64,000 nucleotides of DNA from Xanthomonas melonis (GTDB lineage: Bacteria > Pseudomonadota > Gammaproteobacteria > Xanthomonadales > Xanthomonadaceae), in the NCBI RefSeq assembly GCF_020783655.1, contig NZ_JAJGQH010000016.1, positions 79,308 through 143,307 of the forward strand, read 5' to 3'. The number at the start of each line of letters is the position of its first letter. The stretch's first letter is position 1. Shown here piece by piece: positions 1 through 8,023 of this stretch. Below the pieces are notes generated by a model, which did no database searches, was not told the DNA's origin, and saw nothing but the letters and a program-made list of their open reading frames with translations. A program made the position numbers and the translations under genes.

Positions 1-290
1 ACAATGCGGCCATAGGCGAACATGTTGGCCTCGGCCACTGCATCCCTGCCCTCCGGACGCACGGTGCCGGCGCCCAGCAAGACGATGACGTTGCGCGCGC
101 CCCATCCATCGAAGTCGTTGTGCCCGGTGCGCTGCAGGTGCTGCAGCATCCACGACGGCAACGGCCCGCAGCCCACCGCCAGCACCAGCGCCAGGCTGAT
201 CGCACCCAGGGTGCGGGAAAATCGCCGTAGGCCGCGGCGGTCGATCAGCCAGGCGAACCCGAACAACACGCACACCAGTGCCAGCATCAT
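1..290 (-). CDS. ElyC/SanA/YdcF family protein (DUF218), N-terminal part, runs off left edge
   Basis: The reading frame begins MMLALVCVLFGFAWLIDRRG and continues to the window edge. A first membrane segment (about residues 2-15) is followed by a second hydrophobic stretch (about 29-42), then by NVIVLLGAGTVRPEG, the beta-strand and glycine turn that open the DUF218 domain of ElyC/YdcF/SanA proteins. Members are inner-membrane proteins linked to envelope or peptidoglycan homeostasis. An in-frame ATG at 359 would add 23 polar residues; I prefer 290 because it puts the membrane segment at the N-terminus. The C-terminal half is missing, so function is assigned at family level only. Confidence 0.6.
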   Translation of the reverse strand, partial: MMLALVCVLFGFAWLIDRRGLRRFSRTLGAISLALVLAVGCGPLPSWMLQHLQRTGHNDFDGWGARNVIVLLGAGTVRPEGRDAVAEANMFAYGRI

Positions 291-399
291 CGAAGAAGAG
301 TCTCGCTCAGGATGCGCCGACCGCCGCGCTGCATGCGAACGGCCAAACGCCAGTGGCATTGCATCGTGATCACGGTGCGTGACCGCACCGCGACACCGC

Positions 400-1527
400 T
401 CATGTCCAGCCGAACAGTTCGAAGGCGCGCAGGATCAGATACGCCACGCCACCGGCAGCCGGAATGGTCAGGATCCACGCCCAGACGATGCGCTCGATCA
501 CTCCGATCCGCAGCGAGCGCGGATTCTTCGCAAAGCCCACGCCCATGATGGCGGTGGAGATGCTGTGGGTGGTGGAGACCGGCATACCGAAGTGCGCGGC
601 CAGGGTCAGTACGGTGGCCGAACTGGTTTCAGCAGCGAAGCCGTGGATGGGATGCAGCTTGACCATCTTGTGACCGAGCGTCTTGATGATCTTCCAGCCG
701 CCAGAGGCCGTACCGGCCGCCATCACCACCGCGCAGGTCAGCACGATCCACATCGGGATGCCGTCGCCGGCCGCCAGCCCGGTGCCCGGATGCAGGAAGG
801 CCAGCCAGCCAGGCAGATCGTCCAGCGCGCCGGCCGACTGCGCGCCGATCAGGGTCATGGCGATGATGCCCATGGTCTTCTGCGCGTCGTTGTGCCCGTG
901 CGCATAGCCCATGTACGCGGCCGAGGCGATCTGCGCCTTGCCGAAGAAGGCATTGACCCAACGCGGCCGCGCCAGCCGACCGATCCGGCCGCCGAGCCGC
1001 GACATGCCGGCGATGAGTGCCCACAGCAGCACCATCACCACGATGCCGAGCAGGAAACCGGCGATCGGCGAGGTGATCATCGGCACGAATACCTTCCACA
1101 ACAGGCCCTTGTTCTTGGCCCAGTTGCCGATGTTCTCCGACCAGATCAAGGCGTCCCAGTTGTTGTGCGCGGCAGCCAGGCCGGCGCCGCACAGCCCGCC
1201 GATCAACGCATGCGACGAGGAGGACGGCAGGCCCTTCCACCAGGTGATCAGGTTCCAGATGATGCCGCCCAGCAAGGCGCACAGGATCACCTGCGGGGTG
1301 ACATCCACCACGTCGGTATTGAGCAGACCCGAGGCGATGGTCAGCGCCACCGCCGTGCCGGTGAGTGCGCCGATCAGGTTCATGCCGGCGGCCAGCATCA
1401 CCGCCCAACCCGGTGAGAGCACCTTGGTGGCGACGACGGTGGCGATGGAGTTGGCGGTGTCGTGGAAGCCGTTGATGAACTCGAACACCAACGCAGCCAG
1501 GATCACCACCAGAACAAGGGTAAGCAC
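400..1527 (-). CDS. pit: Low-affinity inorganic phosphate transporter, PHO4/Pit family
   Basis: A 375-residue, strongly hydrophobic protein of the Pit family, which imports phosphate (as metal-phosphate) with protons across the inner membrane. The family signature GFHDTANSIATVVAT lies near the N-terminus (residues 20-34), and its internal duplicate GHNDAQKTMGIIAM appears in the second half, as expected for the inverted-repeat PHO4 fold. SSSSHALIGG is the conserved loop between the halves. It is shorter than E. coli PitA (about 500 aa) but normal for the short proteobacterial type that is paired with a DUF47 protein. It lies 9 bp downstream of that DUF47 gene, so the two form one transcript. 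Confidence 0.93.
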   Translation of the reverse strand: MLTLVLVVILAALVFEFINGFHDTANSIATVVATKVLSPGWAVMLAAGMNLIGALTGTAVALTIASGLLNTDVVDVTPQVILCALLGGIIWNLITWWKGLPSSSSHALIGGLCGAGLAAAHNNWDALIWSENIGNWAKNKGLLWKVFVPMITSPIAGFLLGIVVMVLLWALIAGMSRLGGRIGRLARPRWVNAFFGKAQIASAAYMGYAHGHNDAQKTMGIIAMTLIGAQSAGALDDLPGWLAFLHPGTGLAAGDGIPMWIVLTCAVVMAAGTASGGWKIIKTLGHKMVKLHPIHGFAAETSSATVLTLAAHFGMPVSTTHSISTAIMGVGFAKNPRSLRIGVIERIVWAWILTIPAAGGVAYLILRAFELFGWT

Positions 1528-1536
1528 GCGGCGGCC

Positions 1537-2163
1537 TCAGCTGTTCTTCAACACGATCTGGTACACCACCACGCCCGCCTCGCGGCAGCGGTCAATGGCT
1601 TTTTCCAGGATCTCGAAGAACTCCTTGAGCAGAAACATCTGCAGCGTATCCAGGCGGCCGGAATAGATATCGCGGTACAGTTCCAGCATCAGCCGGTCGG
1701 CTTCGTTCTCGAGCATGCGCAGCTTGTCGTTGAGCGCGGTCATGCGATCGATGTTCATGCGCGGCAGCTCGTCGACCATTTCCACCACCACGGCCGCGGC
1801 CTGTTCCAGCATCGCCGCGCGCGGGGCGAAGTCGATGTGTTCCAGGTGCTTGGTCGCCAGCGAATAGCGATCGGCGAATTTCTCCACCTGCTTGGGAATC
1901 TTGTACAGCGCCGAGCCCAGCGCCTCGATGTCTTCGCGCTCGATCGGGGTCATGAAGCTGTCCACCAGTGCCTGGCCGATCTTGTCGGAGGCGGCGCGTT
2001 CGCGCAGGCGGGCGAGCTTGAAGGCGTCCAGCGCGGGCTGCCGATCGGACTCGCGCATCATGGCGTGCAAGGCCTTGGTGCTGTCGTAGGCGGCCTGCGC
2101 CGCTTCGTTCAGGAGCGAATAGAACTGCTTGCCGGAACCGAAGATGGTCTGCAACGAGAACAT
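1537..2163 (-). CDS. DUF47 (PhoU-like) accessory protein of the Pit transporter
   Basis: A 208-residue helical protein of the DUF47/TIGR00153 family, a distant relative of PhoU. It opens MFSLQTIFGSGKQFYSLL and has the long amphipathic helices with acidic metal-binding positions expected of the family (for example ENEADRLM and REREDIEAL-type segments). DUF47 proteins sit directly upstream of pit genes and are thought to modulate phosphate uptake from the cytoplasmic face. It is first in the operon, and a candidate Pho box lies about 50 bp upstream. I see no trace of a full pst-phoU system in the window. Confidence 0.9.
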   Translation of the reverse strand: MFSLQTIFGSGKQFYSLLNEAAQAAYDSTKALHAMMRESDRQPALDAFKLARLRERAASDKIGQALVDSFMTPIEREDIEALGSALYKIPKQVEKFADRYSLATKHLEHIDFAPRAAMLEQAAAVVVEMVDELPRMNIDRMTALNDKLRMLENEADRLMLELYRDIYSGRLDTLQMFLLKEFFEILEKAIDRCREAGVVVYQIVLKNS

Positions 2164-2213
2164 GGGTGAAGAACTTCCTGCCGTCGAGGGAGAGACGGCA
2201 CCAGGGGCGAATT

Positions 2214-2231
2214 ATGACCGCTCCATGACCT
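2214..2231 (-). promoter_or_regulatory. Candidate Pho box upstream of DUF47-pit
   Basis: Read on the minus strand, the site is AGGTCAT-GGAG-CGGTCAT. Two seven-base units are separated by four bases, giving the 11-bp period of PhoB sites; they match the CTGTCAT unit at 5/7 and 6/7. The site lies 51 bp upstream of the DUF47 start, and an AT-rich stretch (TCATAATTC) overlaps its downstream end as a possible -10. It was assigned by eye and binding is unproven. Confidence 0.45.
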
Positions 2232-2435
2232 GTCTGGGTATATGGACGCTGCCGGGGCCTTCACATCGGCATTTCCCGGCTCGAACCACCCTGTGGTTTG
2301 CTACCATGCCCCCGCGCCTTCGGGCGCACCCTATGGAAGACGACCCTATCTCCCCCGCCTGCCGTCCCGCCTCTGCGCGCGTCGGCCATCGCTGCGCAAC
2401 CCCGCCCTCCCCTTCACTGACCGGGGAAGACGCCC

Positions 2436-3776
2436 GTGGTTGAGTTTCTGATCGTCATTGCCCTGATCGTATTGAACGGCTTCTTCGCGATGTCGGAGAT
2501 GTCGTTGATGACCTCGCGCAAGAGCCGCTTGAAGCAGATGGCTGGCTCCAGCAAGCGCGCGGCCCGGGCGCTGGCCCTGGCCGAGAGTCCCGAGAACTTC
2601 CTGTCCACGGTCCAGATCGGTATTACCCTGATCGGCATCCTGACCGGCGTGTTCGGCGGCGAGGCGATCGGCGAGGCGATCAGCAACTGGCTGCAGCAGC
2701 TGTTTCCGGCACTCTCGGCCTCGTTCGAACTGGTCGGAACGCCCCGGCCCTATTCGGTGGTGATCGGCAATACCCTCGCAGTGGCACTGATCACCTTCCT
2801 GACGCTGATTTTCGGCGAACTGGTACCGAAGCGGCTGGCCTTGCGCAACTCCGAGCACATCGCCGGCTTCGTCGCCGTGCCGATGACCTGGCTGGCGAAG
2901 ATCGCCGCGCCCGGCGTGTGGGTACTGGCGCGCTCCACCCGCCTGGTCCTGCGCGTGCTGGGCATGGGCAAGGACGAATCGGCATCGGTGACCGAAGAGG
3001 AGATCCGCATGCTGGTGGCCGAGAGCCACGAGGCCGGGGTGATCGATGCGCACGAACGCGACATGATGAACCGGGTGATGCGGCTGGGCGACCGCACCGC
3101 CGACAGCCTGATGACGCCGCGCAATCGCATCGCCTGGCTGGACGCCAATGCCGAGCCGGAACGCAATCTGGCGATCATGCGCGAGCACGAATTCTCGCGG
3201 TACCCGGTGTACCGCGGCAGCGACCAGGACATCGCCGGCGTGCTGGAGGTCAAATCGCTGGTCACCCGCATGGATGGGCACGGCGCGCAGCTGTTCCAGG
3301 CCCTGCGCGACACGGTGTTCGTGTCCGAATCCACCCATGCGATGAAGCTGCTGGAGATCTTCCGCGAAGAACAGCAGTCGATGGCGCTGGTGGTGGACGA
3401 GTACGGCGAGATCCGCGGGCTGGTGACCATCAGTGACCTGATGGGCGCGGTGGTGGGCCGCCTGCAGGCAGTGGAAAACACCGACGAAGATGCGCTGGTG
3501 GTGACGCGCGCCGATGGTTCGTTGCTGATCGACGGTTCGCTGCCGGTGGAAGAACTGCGCGAAGTGCTGGGCGCCGAATTGCCGGATGCCGACGAAGGCG
3601 ATTACCACACCCTGGCCGGGCTGTGCATCTACTATTTCGGGCGGATTCCGCAGGCTGGCGAATTCTTCGACTGGGCCGGCTGGCGCATCGAGATCGTGGA
3701 CCTGGACGGCGCGCGCGTGGACAAGCTGTTGCTGCGCCGGGTCGGCGACGAGGACAGCGATGACACCGTCGGCTGA
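2436..3776 (+). CDS. CNNM / CorC-HlyC family membrane protein with CBS domains
   Basis: A 446-residue protein starting at a GTG preceded by GGGGAAGA. Order of domains: an N-terminal CNNM (DUF21) transmembrane domain (about 1-200; motifs NGFFAMSEMS and IFGELVPKRLAL), a CBS pair (about 215-345; LMTPRNRIAWL and LVVDEYGEIRGLVTISDL), then a CorC_HlyC (TerC-associated) domain near 360-440. Family members are linked to Mg/Co/Na efflux and are often labelled 'hemolysin', which I do not endorse. Its last 17 bp overlap the start of the ExoD-like gene, implying co-translation. Confidence 0.9.
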   Translation: MVEFLIVIALIVLNGFFAMSEMSLMTSRKSRLKQMAGSSKRAARALALAESPENFLSTVQIGITLIGILTGVFGGEAIGEAISNWLQQLFPALSASFELVGTPRPYSVVIGNTLAVALITFLTLIFGELVPKRLALRNSEHIAGFVAVPMTWLAKIAAPGVWVLARSTRLVLRVLGMGKDESASVTEEEIRMLVAESHEAGVIDAHERDMMNRVMRLGDRTADSLMTPRNRIAWLDANAEPERNLAIMREHEFSRYPVYRGSDQDIAGVLEVKSLVTRMDGHGAQLFQALRDTVFVSESTHAMKLLEIFREEQQSMALVVDEYGEIRGLVTISDLMGAVVGRLQAVENTDEDALVVTRADGSLLIDGSLPVEELREVLGAELPDADEGDYHTLAGLCIYYFGRIPQAGEFFDWAGWRIEIVDLDGARVDKLLLRRVGDEDSDDTVG

Positions 3777-4431
3777 GGGCGGGCCACCACCCGGCGAGGC
3801 GGACGAGGAGCGGATGCGCTATCGCAACGAAGGCATCCGCAGCCTGCTGGCGGCCTTCAGCGATGGCGACCCGGAGCAGGTGCTGCGTGTGCGCGATATC
3901 CTGGCCGACCTGCAGCAGAGCGCGTTCGGGGTCTTTCTATTCCTGGCGATCCTGCCTTCGTTCATTCCGATTCCGGGCGTGGCCGGCGGCATCAGTGGTC
4001 CGCTAACGGTGCTGATCGGGCTGCAGATGATGTGCTGCCTGCGCAAGCCGTGGGTACCGGCCTTCATCGGCGAGCGCGGGCCACGGCGGCGCACCAGCCA
4101 GCGCTTCGTCGCCAAGCTTGGGCCGACCCTGCGGCGACTGGATCGACTGCTCAAGCCACGTCTGCATGTGCTGCTGGATCGCCTTCCGGCACAGGTGTTC
4201 ACCGGCGTGTTGCTGGTGCTGGTCGGAATCCTGCTGACGCTGCCGATCCCGTTCACCAACTACATTTTCGGGCTGATCCTGCTGCTGTTTGCGTTGGCCT
4301 TGCTGGAACGCGATGGTGCGCTATTGCTGGCAGGCTGGGCGGCCGCGCTGATCTCGGTGGCCGTGTTCGGCGTCACTTCGGATCAGTTGGTGGACCTGAT
4401 TCGCGGCTGGTGGCCGGCGGCTTGGCGGTAG
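3760..4431 (+). CDS. ExoD-like exopolysaccharide synthesis family protein
   Basis: A 223-residue membrane protein of the ExoD family (PF06055), named after a rhizobial protein that affects exopolysaccharide yield and alkali tolerance; the biochemical role is unknown. The segment GVFLFLAILPSFIPIPGVAG is the family core, followed by further hydrophobic segments near residues 85-100, 150-190 and 200-215. The frame is open upstream to 3586, but that part is antisense-like to the CorC frame. The ATG at 3760 (MTPSAEGGPPP) overlaps the upstream stop and fits translational coupling. Confidence 0.8.
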   Translation: MTPSAEGGPPPGEADEERMRYRNEGIRSLLAAFSDGDPEQVLRVRDILADLQQSAFGVFLFLAILPSFIPIPGVAGGISGPLTVLIGLQMMCCLRKPWVPAFIGERGPRRRTSQRFVAKLGPTLRRLDRLLKPRLHVLLDRLPAQVFTGVLLVLVGILLTLPIPFTNYIFGLILLLFALALLERDGALLLAGWAAALISVAVFGVTSDQLVDLIRGWWPAAWR

Positions 4432-4598
4432 GGCCGAAGGGCGCGTGGTTGTAGCGTCCTTGCCTGCGCGCCTCTCGGCGCCGCGCGGGTTTAGGTTACC
4501 TGGTCCTGAGCTGTATGCGGGGGATAGTAGTGGCGCGTCGTTGCAACAGGTCTAGCTCGCATTGAAGCAATGCAATTCGCGGTTTGTGGCAGCTCCGT

Positions 4599-4647
4599 AC
4601 CCTCACCCCAGCCCCTCTCCCGCTGGGAGAGGGGCTAGGTGGCGAAG
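4599..4647. repeat. REP-like palindromic intergenic repeat
   Basis: An 11-bp perfect stem (4611-4621 paired with 4625-4635, loop GCT) sits within a CCCTCACCCCAGCCCCTCTC...GGGGCTAGGTGGCGAAGG context. This composition is typical of short interspersed palindromes in Xanthomonas and relatives. It occupies the 307-bp gap between the convergent ExoD-like and stress-protein genes and could also act as a bidirectional terminator. Nothing else is recognisable in that gap. Confidence 0.6.
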
Positions 4648-4738
4648 GTGATGGGCCAATCCCGCAGGCAGAGGGGCTTATGCGCTGTGCCGCACTGGCA
4701 GCCGATTCTGTACTGACTACCGGTGGCCGATCGGGGCT

Positions 4739-5239
4739 TCACTTCAGATCGACCACGCGATTGTCGGACAGGCTGCCCGGATCGTCGGTCACCGCCGTCA
4801 TCACGAAGTACAGCGCCTTGCCGAGCAGGCCGCTGGGGCCGTCCCAGTATTCGGCCGACTCGGCGCGTACATGGATCAGGCGCAAGTTCGGATCGTCCTT
4901 GCCGCCGGGAAAGAACACCTTCATCGCCGGCGACCACAGTTGCTCGATCTTGGCCCGGTCGTGTACTACCTGCGCGGTGCCGGCCACCGACACATAGGTG
5001 TTCTTCGATGCCGACGCGTAGGCCACGTTGACGCGCGGGTCGGCGGCGATTTCCGCCACCTTCGGGCTGTCGGCAGCGGTGGCGAACCACAGGTCGCCGT
5101 CGAACTCGACTTCCTGCGTCCCCAGCGGCCGGCTCACCAGCCGGCCGTCGGCCGAGACGGTGGTGAACATGGCGATGTCCACCCCGCGGATCAACTCGGC
5201 CAGTTGCTTGATGTTCTCGCTGCGTTCGTGAAGTTGCAT
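4739..5239 (-). CDS. General stress protein, pyridoxamine 5'-phosphate oxidase-like FMN-binding split barrel
   Basis: A 166-residue protein of the general-stress-protein-26 group. It has the split-barrel pattern MFTTVSADGRLVSRPLG, LWFATAADSPKVAEI and VNVAYASASKNTYVSVAGTA seen in FMN-binding members. Homologues are induced by stress and bind FMN or FAD without a settled reaction. I chose the ATG at 5239 (MQLHERSENIKQL) because GGGAAGG lies 5-11 bases upstream; the frame is open to 5284. It is separated from the luciferase-like gene by 60 bp and may share its transcript. Confidence 0.85.
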   Translation of the reverse strand: MQLHERSENIKQLAELIRGVDIAMFTTVSADGRLVSRPLGTQEVEFDGDLWFATAADSPKVAEIAADPRVNVAYASASKNTYVSVAGTAQVVHDRAKIEQLWSPAMKVFFPGGKDDPNLRLIHVRAESAEYWDGPSGLLGKALYFVMTAVTDDPGSLSDNRVVDLK

Positions 5240-5299
5240 GCCTGCCTTCCCAATGGATGTGCACGCATCTGAGCGGATCGCCACGCAAAGCGACGTGAA

Positions 5300-6301
5300 T
5301 CACACGGTGGTCACGTCCAATTCGCGTACCGCCGCTGCGGCGATCTCGAACGAGCGCAAACGCGCGCTGTGATCGTAGATGTTGGCGGTGAACAGCAACT
5401 CATCCGGCGCATGGCGCTCGATGAACTCTGCGACGCCACGCGCAACCTGCTCGGCATCGCCCAGCACCGTGCATGCGAGGGCGCGCTCCACACCTGCGCG
5501 CTCGTGCGGTTGCCAGAAGCTGTCGATGTCGTCGATCGGCGCAGGAATCTTGCCCGGCTTGCCGCGCCGCAGATTCACGAAGCTCTGCTGCTGGGTGGTG
5601 AACAGGCGGCGCGCCTGCGCCTGCGTTTCGGCGGCTACCACGTTCAGTGCCAGCATCACGTAGGGCTTGGCCAACTGCGCAGACGGGCGGAATTCGCGGC
5701 GATAGATCGCCACCGCTTCATCCATCGCATCGGGCGCGAAATGCGAGGCAAAGGCGAACGACAGGCCCATGGCCGCCGCCAGCCGTGCACTGAACAGGCT
5801 GGAGCCCAGCAGCCACACCGGCACGTCGAGGCCGGCACCGGGCACGGCCTGCACCAATTGTCCCGGCACTGCGGGTGCGAAATAGCGCAGCAACTCGGCC
5901 ACGTCCTGGGGGAACTGGTCGGCGCTGTCAAAGTAACGGCGCAGGGCGCGCGCGGTGGGCTGGTCGGTGCCAGGCGCGCGGCCCAGACCCAGGTCGATAC
6001 GCTGCGGATACAGCGAGGCCAGCGTGCCGAACTGTTCGGCCACCTGCAGCGGCGCATGATTGGGCAACATGATGCCACCGGCGCCGACACGGATGGTGCT
6101 GGTGCCGCCGGCCACGTGCCCGATCAACACCGCGGTGGCAGCGCTGGCGATCCCGGGCATGTTGTGGTGTTCGGCCAGCCAGTAGCGCTGGTAGCCCCAG
6201 CGCTCGGCGTGCTGCGCCAGATCCAGCATGTTCGCGAAGGCGTGGGTGGTGTCGCTGCCTTCGCAGACCGGCGCCAGATCGAGCACGGAGATAGGGGTCA
6301 T
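5300..6301 (-). CDS. Luciferase-like flavin monooxygenase (LLM class)
   Basis: A 333-residue protein beginning [15 protein letters not shown], typical of the LLM class with the 'alternative' group-2 luciferase hit. The TIM barrel shows [17 protein letters not shown] (substrate/FMN face), [20 protein letters not shown] and [11 protein letters not shown]. It would oxidise an organic substrate using reduced flavin from a separate reductase; the substrate is unknown. The start at 6301 is the first ATG matching the family N-terminus; the frame is open a further 53 codons, but that part shows no similarity. It is divergent from the MFS gene. Confidence 0.88.
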   Translation of the reverse strand: MTPISVLDLAPVCEGSDTTHAFANMLDLAQHAERWGYQRYWLAEHHNMPGIASAATAVLIGHVAGGTSTIRVGAGGIMLPNHAPLQVAEQFGTLASLYPQRIDLGLGRAPGTDQPTARALRRYFDSADQFPQDVAELLRYFAPAVPGQLVQAVPGAGLDVPVWLLGSSLFSARLAAAMGLSFAFASHFAPDAMDEAVAIYRREFRPSAQLAKPYVMLALNVVAAETQAQARRLFTTQQQSFVNLRRGKPGKIPAPIDDIDSFWQPHERAGVERALACTVLGDAEQVARGVAEFIERHAPDELLFTANIYDHSARLRSFEIAAAAVRELDVTTV

Positions 6302-6589
6302 CGATGACTCCGGAACCAGAGAATGTTCAGGAGATGGGGCCGACCTGCCGCTTTGCCAGCCATCTGCGGGCCGCCGGACAGGATTACAGCATTCCAGCAA
6401 TCGAACACCGAGGCAGGCAGTCAGCGGCCTCGGCCACGCATGGATGGATCGCGCATGCACCTGCGTTCTCTTCGATGGCGGGCACGCGGCCAGCCCGCGT
6501 GCGGGGACGAAAGCCTAGGGCGCTCAACGAAGCACCGGCCGGTTCGAGAGCGGCCGCTGGCTACGATCACGATTCGTTGGCTGCAAGGC

Positions 6590-7999
6590 ATGACCATGGC
6601 CTCTCCTGCCGTATCCACCCGCGGCTCAGACGTTGCACAGATCGCTGCGCGTATCGACCGGTTACCTGCCAGCGCAACCCTGTGGCGGCTGGTCGGCCTG
6701 TTGGCATTGGGCGGCTTTTTCGAGCTGTACGACCTGTTCCAGACCGCCTACGTCAGCCCAGGCCTGACCGCCGACGGCATCTTTGCCCATGGCAATGACG
6801 GTGCGTTCGGCGTATCCGATCAGGCCGCGTTTGCTGCGGCCACTTTTCTGGGACTATTCGTGGGCGCTGCATTCCTGAGTCCGCTCGCCGACCGCTTCGG
6901 TCGACGCATGGTGTTCACCTTCGCGCTGGTCTGGTACACCGCAGCCACTGTGGCGATGGGGCTGCAAAGCACTGCCACCGGGGTGATCGTGCTGCGCCTG
7001 GTGGTCGGCATTGGGTTGGGCATCGAGCTGGTGACCATCGACACTTATCTGTCGGAACTGGTCCCCCGGCATATGCGCGGCGCGGCGTTTGCATTTGCGT
7101 TCCTGGTGCAGTTTCTGGCGGTACCGGCAGTGGCGCTGAGCGCGTGGCTGCTGGTACCGCACGCGCCGCTGGGTGTCAGCGGCTGGCGCTGGGTGGTGCT
7201 GCTGAGCGGCGTGTTCGCACTGGCGATCTGGTGGCTGCGCAGCCGCTTGCCCGAATCGGCGCGCTGGCTCGCCGCCCAGGGCCGCTATGCCGAGGCCGAC
7301 ACGGTACTGACGCACCTGGAGGCACGCTGCGAGCGCGACATCCAAGGGCCTTTGCCGACACCGGTGGTTGCCGATGCGACGCCCGCCGGCCCGGGGCAGG
7401 TCTGCCTGCTATGGCGCGCGCCCTACCGCGGGCGTATCGGCATGCTGGTGGTGTTCCATGTGTTCCAGGCGATCGGCTTCTTCGGCTTCGGCAACTGGTT
7501 GCCGGCCTTGATCGCCGCGCAAGGCACCGGGGTGACCAAGAGCCTGGGATATGCGTTTGCGATTTCGCTGGCCTACCCGCTGGCGCCGTTGTTGCTGCTG
7601 CGCTTTGCGCAGCGCTGGGAAAACAAATGGCAGATCACCGCATCGGCACTGGGCGCGGTGCTGTTCGGCGTGCTGTTTTCGCTGCAGCATCAGGCCATCG
7701 GCATGGTGCTATGCGGGGCGATGATCGCATTCTGCAATGCCTGGATGAGCTTTGCCTATCACGGCTATCAGGCCGAGCTATTTCCCACCGTCCTGCGCGC
7801 GCGGGCGGTGGGGTTCTGCTACTCGTTCAGTCGCCTGTCGACGGCAATGAGCAGTGTGCTGATCGGCTGGCTGCTGGCCCAGGTGGGCAGTCATGGTGTA
7901 CTGAGCTTCATCGTGATCAGCATGTCGATCGTAGCGAGCGTGATCGCCTGTTTCGGGCCGAAGACGCGCAATCGAGCGCTGGAAGATATCGCTGGCTGA
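6590..7999 (+). CDS. MFS transporter, metabolite:H+ symporter type
   Basis: A 469-residue protein with about 12 membrane segments. The loop 2-3 motif A is SPLADRFGRRMVFT, and the family PESP-like loop is LPESARWLAAQGRYAEAD after segment 6. LALGGFFELYDLFQTAYVSP in segment 1 is typical of the aromatic-acid/sugar symporter branch. The substrate cannot be read from sequence. Starts at 6590 or 6596 (MTMASP) fit the family; the open frame extends to 6323 without similarity. It is convergent with the ABC exporter, separated by a hairpin. Confidence 0.85.
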   Translation: MTMASPAVSTRGSDVAQIAARIDRLPASATLWRLVGLLALGGFFELYDLFQTAYVSPGLTADGIFAHGNDGAFGVSDQAAFAAATFLGLFVGAAFLSPLADRFGRRMVFTFALVWYTAATVAMGLQSTATGVIVLRLVVGIGLGIELVTIDTYLSELVPRHMRGAAFAFAFLVQFLAVPAVALSAWLLVPHAPLGVSGWRWVVLLSGVFALAIWWLRSRLPESARWLAAQGRYAEADTVLTHLEARCERDIQGPLPTPVVADATPAGPGQVCLLWRAPYRGRIGMLVVFHVFQAIGFFGFGNWLPALIAAQGTGVTKSLGYAFAISLAYPLAPLLLLRFAQRWENKWQITASALGAVLFGVLFSLQHQAIGMVLCGAMIAFCNAWMSFAYHGYQAELFPTVLRARAVGFCYSFSRLSTAMSSVLIGWLLAQVGSHGVLSFIVISMSIVASVIACFGPKTRNRALEDIAG

Positions 8000-8005
8000 C
8001 CGCAG

Positions 8006-8022
8006 CGCGCCGAGACGGCGCG
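8006..8022. terminator. Bidirectional hairpin between MFS and ABC genes
   Basis: CGCGCCG-AGA-CGGCGCG is a seven-base perfect stem with a three-base loop, placed exactly in the 24-bp gap between two convergent stop codons. No T-tract follows on either side, so its termination function is inferred from position. Confidence 0.45.
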
Positions 8023-8023
8023 A

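Noticed and set aside
2346..3608. 420-codon minus-strand frame over the CorC gene
   Set aside because: Antisense shadow with histidine/glutamine-rich translation and no recognisable domain.
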